64,000 nt of DNA from Frigidibacter sp. (GCF_030695035.1 NZ_JAUYTT010000010.1:310001-374000), one strand, 5' to 3'; positions 31,655-43,456 are shown, numbered from the stretch's first letter. The notes: a model not told the origin generated them from the letters alone. Program-made: numbers and translations.

Positions 31655-33487
31655 TTGTCGCCCCGGCAGACGAGCCTGCCCCGGACTTGGGCTGCGCGCA
31701 GCCTTGCGCTGGTGCTGGCCATTGGCCTTGGCTTTGCCGCGGGCGCACTCTTCTTGCAATACGGCTCGGGTGACGGGCTGCAGGCGATGGACTGGTTGCG
31801 CAGCGGGTTGATCCTGCTGTCCACCTTCTGGCTGTCCTGGGGCGCCTGTCAGGGCCTGCTGGGGCTGTTCTCGCGCAGCAGCCCGACGGTCATTCCCGCC
31901 TTGGCGGAGGACGTGCCCGTAATCCGCGGGCGCACGGCCATTCTGGTCCCGGTCTATAATGAAGAGCCGGCCCCGGTGCTGGCGCGGGTGGCGGCGATGG
32001 ATGCCTCGCTCGCCGCGCTTGGGCTGACCGAGAAGTTCGACTTCGCCATCCTCTCCGACACCCGCAATGACGAGATCGCCGCGGCAGAGCGCCGCTGGTT
32101 CCTGCGGCTGATCGCCGAGCGGGGGGGCGAGGGGCGGATGTTCTACCGCCGCCGCGCGGTGAACACCGGCAAGAAGGCAGGCAATATCGAGGATTTCATC
32201 GAGCGGTCGGGCGCAGCCTATGAGTTTGCGCTGATCCTAGATGCCGACAGCCTGATGGAGGGCGGCACCATCGCCGAGATGGTGCGGCGGATGGAGGCGG
32301 ACCCGAAGCTGGGCCTGCTGCAATCGCTGCCCAAGGTCATCGAGGCGAACTCGCGTTTTGGCCGCGCCATGCAGTTCTCGGCCAGCTTCTACTCGCCGAT
32401 CTTCGCCCGCGGGCTGGCCACGCTGCAAGGCTATACCGGCCCGTTCTGGGGCCATAACGCGATGGTGCGGGTGGAGGCCTTTGCCCAAAGCTGCGGCCTG
32501 CCGGTGCTGGCGGGCGATCCGCCCTTTGGCGGGCACATCATGAGCCATGACTATGTCGAGGCGGCGCTGTTGGCGCGGGCTGGCTGGACGGTGCGGGTGG
32601 ATGTCGATCTGGAGGGCTCGTTCGAGGAGGGGCCAGAGAACATCATCGACTATGCCAAGCGCGACCGCCGCTGGTGCCAGGGCAACCTGCAGCACGCGCG
32701 ACTGCTGATGGCGCCGGAGCTGAAGCCGTGGAGCCGCTTCGTGTTCCTGCAGGGCATCCTTGCCTATATCGCGCCGCTGTTCTGGCTGGGCTTCATCACC
32801 GCCTCGATCGCCGCCATCGTGCTGGCACCGGAGCTGGACTATTTCCCCACCCCCTATGAACAGCTGTTCCCGACCTTCCCGCATAATGACACCGCCAAGG
32901 CAGTGGAGCTTGCCATCGGCATCTTCGGCCTGCTGCTGCTGCCCAAGCTGCTGATCGCCGCCCATGCCGCATGGACCGGTCGCGCCCGCGGCTTTGGCGG
33001 CGGCTGGACCGGTCTGCGGTCCACGTTGACCGAGCTGCTGTTTTCCAGCGTGATCGCGCCGGTGATGCTGATGTATCAGACCCGCTCGGTGGCGCAGGTG
33101 ATGTTCGGGCTCGACAGCGGCTGGCCGACCAACAACCGCGGCGATGGCACGCTTGGCATTTCCGAGGCCTGGGCCAACAGCCGCTGGATCGCGCTGACGG
33201 GCCTTGCCGGGCTGCTGTTCGTCTGGTGGCTGACGCCGGTGCTGGTGGCCTGGCTGCTGCCGGTGGGCCTGCCGATGCTGTTCGCGCCGCAACTGATCGC
33301 CTGGTCCTCGCAGCGTAGTGGGCCGGCCCGCACGGGCGGGGCGCGGCTGTTCACGGTGCCGGCCGAGATCGCGCCAAGCCCGGTGATCCTGGCCTGGAAG
33401 CACATCCTCGCCGTCTGGACCGGAACGGCCGGGGCCGAGGTGCCAACCACCGGACCAGCGCCCGAGCCCGCCACCGCCTATGCCTGA
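31655..33487 (+). CDS. opgH: Glucan glucosyltransferase OpgH
   Basis: This 610-residue inner-membrane family-2 glycosyltransferase has membrane helices at about 13-33 and 41-61. The catalytic domain carries RTAILVPVYNEEPAPVLAR, FALILDADSLMEG (DxD), and RDRRWCQGNLQHARLLMAPE (Q/RxxRW), followed by several C-terminal helices. It polymerises glucose from UDP-glucose into the beta-glucan backbone and exports it. It starts with TTG at 31655 and overlaps opgC by eight bases. It is shorter at the N-terminus than E. coli OpgH. Confidence 0.95.
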   Translation: MSPRQTSLPRTWAARSLALVLAIGLGFAAGALFLQYGSGDGLQAMDWLRSGLILLSTFWLSWGACQGLLGLFSRSSPTVIPALAEDVPVIRGRTAILVPVYNEEPAPVLARVAAMDASLAALGLTEKFDFAILSDTRNDEIAAAERRWFLRLIAERGGEGRMFYRRRAVNTGKKAGNIEDFIERSGAAYEFALILDADSLMEGGTIAEMVRRMEADPKLGLLQSLPKVIEANSRFGRAMQFSASFYSPIFARGLATLQGYTGPFWGHNAMVRVEAFAQSCGLPVLAGDPPFGGHIMSHDYVEAALLARAGWTVRVDVDLEGSFEEGPENIIDYAKRDRRWCQGNLQHARLLMAPELKPWSRFVFLQGILAYIAPLFWLGFITASIAAIVLAPELDYFPTPYEQLFPTFPHNDTAKAVELAIGIFGLLLLPKLLIAAHAAWTGRARGFGGGWTGLRSTLTELLFSSVIAPVMLMYQTRSVAQVMFGLDSGWPTNNRGDGTLGISEAWANSRWIALTGLAGLLFVWWLTPVLVAWLLPVGLPMLFAPQLIAWSSQRSGPARTGGARLFTVPAEIAPSPVILAWKHILAVWTGTAGAEVPTTGPAPEPATAYA

Positions 33488-34616
33488 TCCCATGCCGTCC
33501 GTGCGCGATGCGCGGCTTGACGTGCTGCGCGGGCTGGCGCTGGTGATGATCTTCATCAACCACGTCCCGAACACCGCCTGGGAGGGCTGGACCAGCCGCA
33601 ACTTCGGCTTCTCCGATGCTGCCGAGGGGTTCGTGTTCATGTCCGGCCTCGCCGCCGGGCTGGCCTATTCGGGCGGCTTCCGGCGCGCGCCGTTCTGGCC
33701 GGCGATCACAAGGGTCTGGGGCCGGGCCTGGACGCTGATCCTGGTGCATATGACGGTGACGGTGATAGCCCTCGGGATCACGGGCGCGGCGGTGAAGTTG
33801 TGGGGCCTGCCCGAGATGGCCGAGATCAACAACGTGCCGCCGCTGCTGGCCGATCCCTTGGCGGGGTTTCTGGGGCTGGCGCTGCTGTCGCATCAGCTGG
33901 GCTACATGAACATCCTGCCGCTTTATGCCGTGCTGCTGGCGGCGACCCCGGCGCTGCTCTGGGCCGCGCTGCGCGCGCCCTTGGCGCTCGTCGCAGTCTC
34001 GGCGGCGGTCTGGCTGGTGGCGGGCAGCCTGCGCATCGCGCCGCCAACCTATCCGACCGAGTCGATCTGGTTCTTCAATCCGCTGTCCTGGCAGCTGCTG
34101 TTCGTGCTTGGGCTTACTTCCGGCACGGCGATGAAGCGTGGCCAGCGCCTGGTTCCGGTGCGGCGCTGGCTGGTGGCGCTGTCGGCTGCTGTCGTGCTTG
34201 GCATCATGGTCTGGGCGATCTGGGACGATCTGGGCGCGCGGCTGAATACGGGCATGTTCGCGCTGCGCGATACATGGCTGCCGGATTTCTTGTTCGACTA
34301 TGACAAGACCTTTGTCTCCGGCCCCCGCCTGCTGCATTTCCTTGCGCTGGCCTATCTGCTCTCGGCCCTGCCCATCGTCCGCCGCGCCTGTGCGCACCGG
34401 GTTGCCTGGCCCTTGGCGGTGCTGGGGCGGCACGGGCTGACGGTGTTCGCGCTTGGCACGGTGCTGGCCTTTTCGGGGCAGGCGGTGAAACTCGCCGGCC
34501 TGCGCGTGGGACTGGAGCGGGATCTGGCGCTGGACACCGCGATCCTGACTGCGGGCCTCGGGCTGCAACTCGCGGTGGCGATGGTGCGCGAGCGGGCGGC
34601 AGAGCGGCGGCGGTGA
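33480..34616 (+). CDS. opgC: OpgC, succinyl-type modifier of periplasmic glucans
   Basis: This 378-residue membrane protein has about ten helices and the start motif DARLDVLRGLALVMIFINHVPNT of the OpgC/acyltransferase-3-like family. GFSDAAEGFVFMSGLAAGLAY follows. In R. sphaeroides OpgC adds succinyl groups to the glucans. It overlaps opgH by eight bases, making the four-gene operon complete. Confidence 0.93.
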   Translation: MPDPMPSVRDARLDVLRGLALVMIFINHVPNTAWEGWTSRNFGFSDAAEGFVFMSGLAAGLAYSGGFRRAPFWPAITRVWGRAWTLILVHMTVTVIALGITGAAVKLWGLPEMAEINNVPPLLADPLAGFLGLALLSHQLGYMNILPLYAVLLAATPALLWAALRAPLALVAVSAAVWLVAGSLRIAPPTYPTESIWFFNPLSWQLLFVLGLTSGTAMKRGQRLVPVRRWLVALSAAVVLGIMVWAIWDDLGARLNTGMFALRDTWLPDFLFDYDKTFVSGPRLLHFLALAYLLSALPIVRRACAHRVAWPLAVLGRHGLTVFALGTVLAFSGQAVKLAGLRVGLERDLALDTAILTAGLGLQLAVAMVRERAAERRR

Positions 34617-34693
34617 GAGGCGCGGCAACTTATCCCGTGCAATCGCTGGCGCCCCTGTTATGCTGCGCTGCAGCGTAAAGGGTGGGAGAGCCG

Positions 34694-35326
34694 ATGGCTG
34701 GCAAGGTGATAGCGGTGGCGCAGCAGAAGGGCGGATCGGGCAAAACCACGATCGCCGTCAATCTGGCAGTGGCCTTCATGCAGCAGGGCGCGAAGGTGTC
34801 CTTGCTCGATACCGATCCGCAGGGCAGCCTCGGCCGCTGGTTCATGGCGCGGCGCGAGCGGCTTGGCGATCCTGGCATGGAGTTTTCCACCTCTTCGGCC
34901 TGGGGTGTCGGCTATGAATGCGAAAAGCTGCGCCGCGATGCCGATTTCATCCTTGTCGACACGCCGCCCAAGGTCGATGCCGACCTGCGCCCGACGCTGC
35001 GCGAGGCCGACCTGATCCTGATCCCCGTCGCCTCCAGCCATGTCGACCTGTGGGCCACCGAGGGTGTGCTGGATCTGGCGCGGCGCGAGAGAAAGCGCAC
35101 GACCGTGGTGCTGAACCGCGCCAAGGCCGGCACCCGTCTGGGCGAGGAGGTGGCCGAAGCCGCCGCCGCGCTGGAGGCCGAGCTGGCCGAGACACGGTTG
35201 GCGAACCGTATCGTCTATGCCGAAACGCTGGGGGTGGGGCTGGGGGTGCTGGAATCGCCGCGCCGCGGGCCGGCCTGTGACGAGATCCGCCGTCTGGCCG
35301 CCGAGGTGCAGGCGCTGCTGGCCTGA
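34694..35326 (+). CDS. ParA-family ATPase (orphan)
   Basis: This 210-residue protein runs from the ATG at 34694 with the deviant Walker A QQKGGSGKTTIAVNLAVA, SLLDTDPQGSLGRWF and FILVDTPPKVDADL. It is short, like MipZ/PpfA-type or plasmid ParA ATPases, with no parB or parS nearby. Likely positions a cellular cargo. It is placed after the glucan operon with its own spacing of 77 bases. Confidence 0.9.
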   Translation: MAGKVIAVAQQKGGSGKTTIAVNLAVAFMQQGAKVSLLDTDPQGSLGRWFMARRERLGDPGMEFSTSSAWGVGYECEKLRRDADFILVDTPPKVDADLRPTLREADLILIPVASSHVDLWATEGVLDLARRERKRTTVVLNRAKAGTRLGEEVAEAAAALEAELAETRLANRIVYAETLGVGLGVLESPRRGPACDEIRRLAAEVQALLA

Positions 35327-35347
35327 AGCGCCCTTATCCGGGCGCGG

Positions 35348-35536
35348 TCATTCGGCCTTGTTGCCGGGGCCGAACAGCATCCACCACGCATAGCCCGCCG
35401 CCCCGCCGAACAGCAGCGCCCATCCGGGATTGCCGCCGTAAAGCTCGAACGCCGCCCAGAGTGCGGGCGCGATCACCACGGCGCGCCGGCGCCAGAGCGG
35501 GCGGAAGAACGGGTCGGCGGGGTCGAGGAATTTCAT
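35348..35536 (-). CDS. Small conserved membrane protein
   Basis: This 62-residue protein runs from the ATG at 35536 (MKFLDPADPFFRPLWRRR), with two short hydrophobic segments (VVIAPALWAAFELYGG and WALLFGGAAGYAWWMLF). It looks like a conserved small inner-membrane protein of Rhodobacterales. It directly follows the secreted protein gene at 35538-35843. Function unknown. Confidence 0.75.
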   Translation of the reverse strand: MKFLDPADPFFRPLWRRRAVVIAPALWAAFELYGGNPGWALLFGGAAGYAWWMLFGPGNKAE

Positions 35537-35537
35537 C

Positions 35538-35843
35538 TTACTCGCTTTCGGCTGCTTCCGGCTCGGGGAATGGCCCCGCGAGTTCCGCGGCGCTGCTTTG
35601 CTTGTCGAAGACACAGGCATAGCGTTCCGAGGCGCCTTCGGGCAAGGCCAGCGTGATCAGCGCGACGCCGTAGCTGGCCGATCCGAAGGGCTCCACCTCG
35701 ACCGTCGGCTCGCCCGGGCCGATGATCAGCGCGCGGCAGGCGCTGTCCACCTCGGCGCGGAAGGCCTCCCAGGCATCATCCGAGCTTGCGGCGGCGGGCA
35801 GGGCGAGCAGCGTGATCACGGCGGCGGTCATGAGGCGGAGCAT
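35538..35843 (-). CDS. Small secreted protein
   Basis: This 101-residue protein runs from the ATG at 35843 with a clear signal peptide (MLRLMTAAVITLLALPAAASS). An acidic periplasmic domain with two cysteines (DSACRAL and RYACVFD) could form a disulfide. The stop is followed at once by the small membrane protein gene, suggesting co-expression. No known family recognised. Confidence 0.7.
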   Translation of the reverse strand: MLRLMTAAVITLLALPAAASSDDAWEAFRAEVDSACRALIIGPGEPTVEVEPFGSASYGVALITLALPEGASERYACVFDKQSSAAELAGPFPEPEAAESE

Positions 35844-35925
35844 CGGAATTTCCTTTCGAGCCGGTCGCACAGGGATGCACGACTCGGGCCAAACTGCCAC
35901 AGTGGTCGCCAGAGGAGGAGCCAAG

Positions 35926-36243
35926 ATGACCACAATTTCCCGCGAGACCACCTGCCAGACGGTGCTGACCACCTTCGAGATGACGCCGGGCACCTGCGGC
36001 GACCTGCAAGAGGCGCTGGCCGCCGCCTATGCCGAGTTCATCCGCCACCAGCCCGGCTTCATCTCGGGTGCCATCCATGTCAACGACGCGCAGACGCGGA
36101 TTGCCAGCTACAGCCAGTGGCAAAGACGCGAGGATTTCCAGGCAATGCTGCGCACAGCAGAAATGCGGGAACGCAACCGGGCCATTGCGGCGTTGTGTTC
36201 AAGATTCGAGCCGGTGATGTATGAGGTGGCAGAGGTGTTCTGA
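35926..36243 (+). CDS. Antibiotic biosynthesis monooxygenase-like (ABM) protein
   Basis: This 105-residue ferredoxin-like fold has TFEMTPGTCGDLQEAL, HQPGFISGAIHVNDAQTRIASYSQW and REDFQAML, the usual pattern of ABM-domain proteins (small heme-degrading or oxygenase-like dimers). A strong GAGGAG site precedes the ATG at 35926. No partner gene suggests a substrate. Confidence 0.8.
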   Translation: MTTISRETTCQTVLTTFEMTPGTCGDLQEALAAAYAEFIRHQPGFISGAIHVNDAQTRIASYSQWQRREDFQAMLRTAEMRERNRAIAALCSRFEPVMYEVAEVF

Positions 36244-36281
36244 CACGGGCCGGCTCGACATTTGAGGGAAAGGAACACGGC

Positions 36282-36554
36282 ATGGAAGGTTTCGTGGAAG
36301 CACTGGGCTGGGTGGCATTGGTGCTGCTGGTGGTGGTCGGGCTGATGGCCGGCTGGGGCGCCAGTGCGCTGTCGGGCGGGCGTCACATGGGCCGGTATCT
36401 GCTGGTCGGCGTGGTGACGGCGCTGGCGGTGCCGCTGCTGGTGGTCGCTGCAGGGATCGGCGCGCTGGCCGCATCGGGCATCGTGATGGTGCTGCTGGTC
36501 GCGGCTGTCGGCTCGGTCGTGGTGCTGGCGCTGGTGCGGCTGCTGTTCGACTGA
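36282..36554 (+). CDS. Small hydrophobic membrane protein
   Basis: This 90-residue protein is almost wholly hydrophobic, with three likely helices at about 8-25, 38-58 and 63-88. A GGAAAGGAA ribosome site precedes the ATG. No family assignment. The high hydrophobicity and clean start support a real gene. Confidence 0.65.
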   Translation: MEGFVEALGWVALVLLVVVGLMAGWGASALSGGRHMGRYLLVGVVTALAVPLLVVAAGIGALAASGIVMVLLVAAVGSVVVLALVRLLFD

Positions 36555-36626
36555 GGGCGGGGCAGGGGGCGCCGGGTGGCGCCCCTCCGGCCTACGGCGT
36601 GCAAGGCTGGAACTCTTTGTCCTGCT

Positions 36627-37406
36627 TCAGAACTCCAGCCAGGTGCCCAGCTTCAGCGCTGTGTCGCCTTCGCCCTGAACCGGCGCCGACACACCCAGCA
36701 GCAGCTTGCCGCGCCGGCCGACTTCGCGCACCGCCGAGGCGGTGAGCCGGGCGGTGGTCTCGCCGTCCACCACCCGCTCCATCTGCAGCTGCCCCATCAC
36801 GATCAGCCCGGGCCGGGCCGTTGCACCAAGCGTCAGGTCCAGCTTGGCGCTGGCGGTGGTCAGCAGCGTGCCGTCCACGTCCAGCACCAGTGTCGGCGGC
36901 CAGTCCTGGGACAGGCCCACACCCATGCGCAGCTGCGGCTCCACCGCCAACCAGCCTGGGCCGAGCGGGGTACCAAGGCTGCGGCCCCACGCGCCGCCCA
37001 TCATGCCATAGGCCTGCGGCGCATCGCCGGTCTCAACGCCGATCCCACTGGAAAAGGCTAGCCGCCCGGGGCCGTCCTGCCTGCCGACGGCGCGCTGGAG
37101 GAAGATCAGTCCGGTCTGCTTGCCTTCCCCGTTGCCCAGATCGAGCCCCAGCGTCCAGCGCGGGGTAAGCCCGTATTCCGCATAAAGCGCGGTCCAGCCC
37201 GCGCCGTCCTTGCCGGTTTCCCCCGCCGTCTCATGCGAGAAGGACAGGAACAGATCGCCTTTCGCGCGCGGCCAGGGGCCGGCGGCTGCGGCGATGGGGG
37301 ACAGGCAGAGCGCCCCCAGCAGGAGCAGGAGACACAAGCGCACGAGCGTAGACCGCAGCCTCGGCAGGCGCAGCACGGACCGGTGCGGGGGAAGATGCAG
37401 GACCAT
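36627..37406 (-). CDS. Putative outer-membrane/secreted beta-rich protein
   Basis: This 259-residue protein has a signal peptide after a basic leader (RLCLLLLLGALCLSPIAAAAG). Alternating strands follow (LFLSFSHETAG, ALYAEYGLTPRWTLGLDLGNGEG, LLLGVSAPVQGEG, LKLGTWLEF), ending in Phe as many outer-membrane barrels do. No known family recognised; a small porin-like or transport-associated barrel is possible. Confidence 0.65.
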   Translation of the reverse strand: MVLHLPPHRSVLRLPRLRSTLVRLCLLLLLGALCLSPIAAAAGPWPRAKGDLFLSFSHETAGETGKDGAGWTALYAEYGLTPRWTLGLDLGNGEGKQTGLIFLQRAVGRQDGPGRLAFSSGIGVETGDAPQAYGMMGGAWGRSLGTPLGPGWLAVEPQLRMGVGLSQDWPPTLVLDVDGTLLTTASAKLDLTLGATARPGLIVMGQLQMERVVDGETTARLTASAVREVGRRGKLLLGVSAPVQGEGDTALKLGTWLEF

Positions 37407-37603
37407 CGGCTGCCTCCTGTCCCCGCAAGACTGCAGGAGGCGTGGTTAACAATGCGTTAAGGCCCGGCATCGGCATCGGCGGGGCGGCGGGTTGCACGCC
37501 CGGAGAATCTTGCGCGAGAAATATTCGAAAAGGTCAATGCATCACACTTAGAAAGCCACAACAGAGCGCAGCAGATTGCATAAATGCAAGCCGAGCGGGC
37601 TGC

Positions 37604-39784
<2,181 letters not shown>

Positions 39785-40151
39785 GGCGAGACCTGTTGCT
39801 GCGGCCGTCCTAATTTGATCTGTTTTTGTTCCGGTTCAAGCGCTGATCGCCCGGGAAGGGGCGTTTTGGGGCACGAGTTTCGGGCAGGTTACCGGATTGC
39901 CCCGCATTTTCAGCACTTGGGCCCGGCGGGGCCCCGCGAATCCGTTGCGCGGCGGGGCCGATGGTCCTACTTTGTTCCTGCAAGCAGCAATAAGGCTGCC
40001 GACCGGGTGCACCACCCACCCACCCCTCGCTCCCACGCCCGGTCGGCAGTCGCTCTCCTGCGCTCGCAGGCGCTTCGCCGCACCCGCATTGTGCTTGCAG
40101 AGCCGCCCGGTTTTGCCGATAACAGCCCTGTCTCAGAAGGAGGGTTCAGCC
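39785..40151. other. Intergenic region upstream of uvrB and the complex I gene
   Basis: About 370 bases between divergent genes with no gene. It carries a 12-base inverted repeat, CTGCCGACCGGG at 39996-40007 and its complement at 40038-40049, with a 30-base loop, about 100 bases before the NDUFS4-like start. The structure could end transcription or form an mRNA leader; promoter boxes are not clear. Confidence 0.4.
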
Positions 40152-40463
40152 ATGCGAGTGCGTATCTACCAGCCAGCCAGAACCGCCATGCAGTCCGGTG
40201 CCGCGAAGACCAAGACCTGGGTGCTCGACTACGCCCCTGCCGCCGCGCGCGAGATCGACCCGCTGATGGGTTGGACCAGCTCTGACGACACCCAAAGCCA
40301 GGTGCGCCTGCGCTTCGACACCCGCGAAGCCGCCGAGGATTATGCGCGCGAGCATGGGCTGTCGTATGACGTGCTGGAACCCCACCGCCGCAAGCAGAAC
40401 ATCCGTGTGCGAGGCTATGGCGAGAATTTTGCCACCGACCGCCGGGGCGCCTGGACGCACTGA
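40152..40463 (+). CDS. NDUFS4-like ETC complex I subunit
   Basis: This 103-residue protein has [38 protein letters not shown] and [20 protein letters not shown], the ETC complex I conserved region of NDUFS4, an accessory subunit of NADH:ubiquinone oxidoreductase in alphaproteobacteria and mitochondria. A good AGGAGG site lies upstream. It stands alone, away from the nuo operon, as is usual. Confidence 0.93.
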   Translation: MRVRIYQPARTAMQSGAAKTKTWVLDYAPAAAREIDPLMGWTSSDDTQSQVRLRFDTREAAEDYAREHGLSYDVLEPHRRKQNIRVRGYGENFATDRRGAWTH

Positions 40464-40703
40464 AGCTTGTAGCTCGGGGCATAGTTGCTGCCGAGTTGGC
40501 TAGCGTTTGCCAGAGTGCTGCCTTGGGGACGTAGGGGAGACCGCGGCCCAGCAAGGTGCCCGCGGTGCCTTTGGATGGATGCACGGGGCCGTAACCGCCG
40601 ACATGCCGCTCGGCCTTGACCCCGATCCGATGAGCCCTGCGCCGCTGCGCGAGTCGGGCACCCGTTCGGCACGATCAAGGCCTCCGGCGGCCGATGGACG
40701 AAT

Positions 40704-40749
40704 CCGCAGCCTGACATTGCCTCCCTGCGGCTTAAAAGTCAGGCTGCGG
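40704..40749. terminator. Inverted repeat between the complex I gene and the pirin gene
   Basis: CCGCAGCCTGAC at 40704-40715 and its exact complement at 40738-40749 flank a 22-base loop. It lies just beyond the pirin stop and is a candidate end signal for the leftward operon. The other roughly 240 bases between 40464 and 40703 hold no recognised gene. Confidence 0.45.
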
Positions 40750-40756
40750 CTTCAGG

Positions 40757-41728
40757 TCAGCGCGTTTTCCAGTCCAAGGGGCGCGTGCGCTCCAGCTCAT
40801 CCGTGATCGGCGTGAATTCGAGATCGTCGCCTGGGGGAAGGTGGAATGGTCCGTTGGTCCAGTCGGCAGCTTTCCACGCCTCCTTCGCCTGCTCGATCCG
40901 GTCTTTCGAGGAGGACACGAAATTCCACCACATATACCTCTTTTCGTTCAGGGTAGCGCCGCCGAGGGCCATCAGCCGCGCGCCCTGTTCGCCGGCAGTG
41001 ACGGTAATCTTGTCGCCGGGGCGAAAGACCAGCATGCGGCCGGCCTCGAACCTGTCGCCGGCGACGTCGATCTGGCCCTGCGTGATATAGATCCCCCGGT
41101 CCTCGTGATCGTCGGGCAGCGGAAAGCGCGCACCCGGCTGCAGGACGACATCCAGATAGAAGGTCTCGGACGGCATCGTCACCGGGCTTTGCTCGCCATA
41201 GGCCGTGCCGAGGACCAGGCGGGCCTCGGCGCCTCCGTCGCGCAGGACCGGCAGCGCGGCCTCCTTGTGATGGTGAAATTCGGGGGCCTTGTCTTCCTGA
41301 TCCTCGGGCAATGCGATCCAGGTCTGGATCCCGAACAGCTTGTGGCGCGTGGCGCGGGTCGCCGCGCTTGTGCGTTCCGAATGCGTCACGCCGCGCCCAG
41401 CGACCATCCAGTTCACCTCGCCGGGATAGATCATCTGCCGGGTGCCCAGGCTGTCGCGATGCTCGAACTCGCCCTGATAGAGATAGGTGACCGTTCCGAG
41501 GCCGATATGAGGGTGGGGGCGCACGTCGATGCCACCCTCGGTGATGAACTCTGCCGGGCCCATCTGGTCGAAGAAGATGAAGGGGCCGACCATCTGCCGG
41601 TCCGGCGCCGGCAGGGCGCGCCGCACTTCGAACCCGCCAAGATCGCGGGCGCGGGGGATGATCAGCGTTTCCAGCGCATCGGTGCCGGTCGCGGGGCATT
41701 CGGGGTTTTGCGTGGGGTTCCAGCTCAT
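40757..41728 (-). CDS. Pirin family protein
   Basis: This 323-residue bicupin has the metal-binding segment VRPHPHIGLGTVTYLYQGEFEHRDS with the His-x-His-Glu pattern, and IYPGEVNWMVAGRGVTHSER, typical of pirins, some of which act as quercetin 2,3-dioxygenases or redox-sensitive regulators. It is the last gene of a six-gene leftward operon, overlapping the MFS gene by four bases. Pirins are often induced by quinones and oxidants, which suits the neighbours. Confidence 0.92.
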   Translation of the reverse strand: MSWNPTQNPECPATGTDALETLIIPRARDLGGFEVRRALPAPDRQMVGPFIFFDQMGPAEFITEGGIDVRPHPHIGLGTVTYLYQGEFEHRDSLGTRQMIYPGEVNWMVAGRGVTHSERTSAATRATRHKLFGIQTWIALPEDQEDKAPEFHHHKEAALPVLRDGGAEARLVLGTAYGEQSPVTMPSETFYLDVVLQPGARFPLPDDHEDRGIYITQGQIDVAGDRFEAGRMLVFRPGDKITVTAGEQGARLMALGGATLNEKRYMWWNFVSSSKDRIEQAKEAWKAADWTNGPFHLPPGDDLEFTPITDELERTRPLDWKTR

Positions 41729-43365
41729 GTTGTGTCCTTCGTCTGTGATGCGGCGCCTTGGCCGGGGGCGATGTAATGGCGGACGATCGGGCCGTCCGGG
41801 TGCAGGTGCAGACGGCGCAGGCCGGTATGGGCGTCCATGTCGGAACGGGTCACCCGGTCATGCTGCTCCAGATGCTCAGTCCAGCTTGGGAGGTGGAAGG
41901 TTTCGAGCCAGATCTCCGGGTCCTCGACGCTCTGGTGCAGATGCCAGGCGGTGGCACCATTGCGCATCCGCTCTGTCCCGGCGGCCGTGAGCGCGCCGAC
42001 AAAGGTCGCGCGGTCCTGCTCGGCGATCCGGTATTCCACGGTCACCATCGCGGCCTGATCGTCCTGCTGACCCTCGGCCGGGACAGGCGCCTGGGGCCAG
42101 GCGGCGGCGGGGCGGTAATCCAGCGCCTCGCCCTGACCGATGGCAAAGCGCCGGGTCGCCAGCAGCCCCACGCCAAGCCCCGCTGCCGCGATCAAAAGCG
42201 CGAGGCGGATCGAACTGGCCTGTGCGATCTGCCCCCATAGGAACGAGCCGAAGGACATCGAGCCGGAAAAGACCATGAGGAACACGGCGAGCCCGCGGGC
42301 CCGCACCCAATCGGGCAGGGCGGTCTGCGCGGAAACGTTGAACGAGGTCAGGACGGCGATCCAGCTGATCCCGCCCAGAAATGCCGCCGCCATCAGCATG
42401 ACGGGGATCTGCGCGCCCGCCATGATCAGCAGCGCAAGCACCGTACCACCCGTTCCGATGCGCACGACGATATTCGCATCGAACGTCCGCTGAAGCCGGG
42501 GCAGCGCCAGTGCGCCCGTGACAGCGCCGGCGCCGATCAGCGCCATGAGGATCCCGTAGAGCTGTGCGCCGCCGCCCTCCGCCCCGCGTGCGATCAGCGG
42601 CAGCAGCGACCAATAGGCCGAGGCTGACAGGAAGAACGCGGCCGCACGGATGACGGTCGCCAGCATCGCGGCATTGTGGCGGACATGGCGCAGGCCCGTG
42701 GCCATGTCTGCGCCCAGGCTGCCGTGACGGCGGCGCGGGGGCGGGGTATCAGGGTGCCAGACCATCAGGGCTGCCAGAATGACGATGAAGCTGAGGGCGT
42801 TCACCGCAAAGGGCGCGGCCAGCCCCACGCTGGCGATCAGGACGCCCGCCACGGCCGGCCCGATGGCCCGGCTGATATTGATGCCCATCGAGTTCAGCGC
42901 GATGGCGGGCCTCAGCGCCTCGCGCGGAACAAGCTGTGGCACCACTGCCTGCATGGCCGGTCCGGCAAAGGCCGCACCGGTGCCGATGGCGAGGGTGAAC
43001 AGGATCAGCAGGGCAGGCGTCATCGCCCCAAGCCAGACCAGGGCCGCAAGGATCGTCACGACGCCGGCAAGGATGATGTTGATCACGATCAGCATCCGTC
43101 GCTTGTTCATCCGGTCCGCCAAGGCCCCTGCCAGCAGCGCAAAGCAGAACACCGGCAGCGTGGTCGCGGCCTGCACAAGCGTCACGACGGCCGGGCTGGG
43201 ATTCATCGTCGTCATCAGCCAGCCCGCGCCGACATCGTGCATCCATGTGCCGGTATTCGAGATCAGCGTCGCGGTCCATAAAAGCGAAAAGGCACCGTAG
43301 GAGAAGGGGGCAAAGGCACCGACTGCGGGCTTGGCGGCGCTGAGGGGCTTACCACTGGATGACAT
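41725..43365 (-). CDS. MFS exporter with C-terminal DUF894-type extension
   Basis: The start at 43365 is chosen because GAGGA lies eight bases upstream; ATG at 43395 is the alternative. Twelve membrane helices (WTATLISNTGTWMHDVGAGW, LADRMNKRRMLIV) fit the EntS-like branch of major facilitator exporters. Residues beyond about 420 form a soluble tail (EYRIAEQDRATFVGAL, WHLHQSVEDPEIWLETF, HLEQHDRVT) seen in this branch as an antibiotic-monooxygenase-like domain. Probable efflux of an aromatic or quinone-like compound given the operon. Confidence 0.9.
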   Translation of the reverse strand: MSSSGKPLSAAKPAVGAFAPFSYGAFSLLWTATLISNTGTWMHDVGAGWLMTTMNPSPAVVTLVQAATTLPVFCFALLAGALADRMNKRRMLIVINIILAGVVTILAALVWLGAMTPALLILFTLAIGTGAAFAGPAMQAVVPQLVPREALRPAIALNSMGINISRAIGPAVAGVLIASVGLAAPFAVNALSFIVILAALMVWHPDTPPPRRRHGSLGADMATGLRHVRHNAAMLATVIRAAAFFLSASAYWSLLPLIARGAEGGGAQLYGILMALIGAGAVTGALALPRLQRTFDANIVVRIGTGGTVLALLIMAGAQIPVMLMAAAFLGGISWIAVLTSFNVSAQTALPDWVRARGLAVFLMVFSGSMSFGSFLWGQIAQASSIRLALLIAAAGLGVGLLATRRFAIGQGEALDYRPAAAWPQAPVPAEGQQDDQAAMVTVEYRIAEQDRATFVGALTAAGTERMRNGATAWHLHQSVEDPEIWLETFHLPSWTEHLEQHDRVTRSDMDAHTGLRRLHLHPDGPIVRHYIAPGQGAASQTKDTT

Positions 43366-43456
43366 CGGCCGGTTCCTCGCATGGGCGTTGGGCATGGACG
43401 TGCCACGGCACGATTTCGGGACAGGTGGTGAGAGGTTGGATCATCATGCCTCCCTG

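Noticed and set aside
39785-39860. LexA/SOS box upstream of uvrB
   Set aside because: GTTC occurs twice in GTTCCGGTTC, but with a 2-base gap rather than the alphaproteobacterial GTTC-N7-GTTC spacing.
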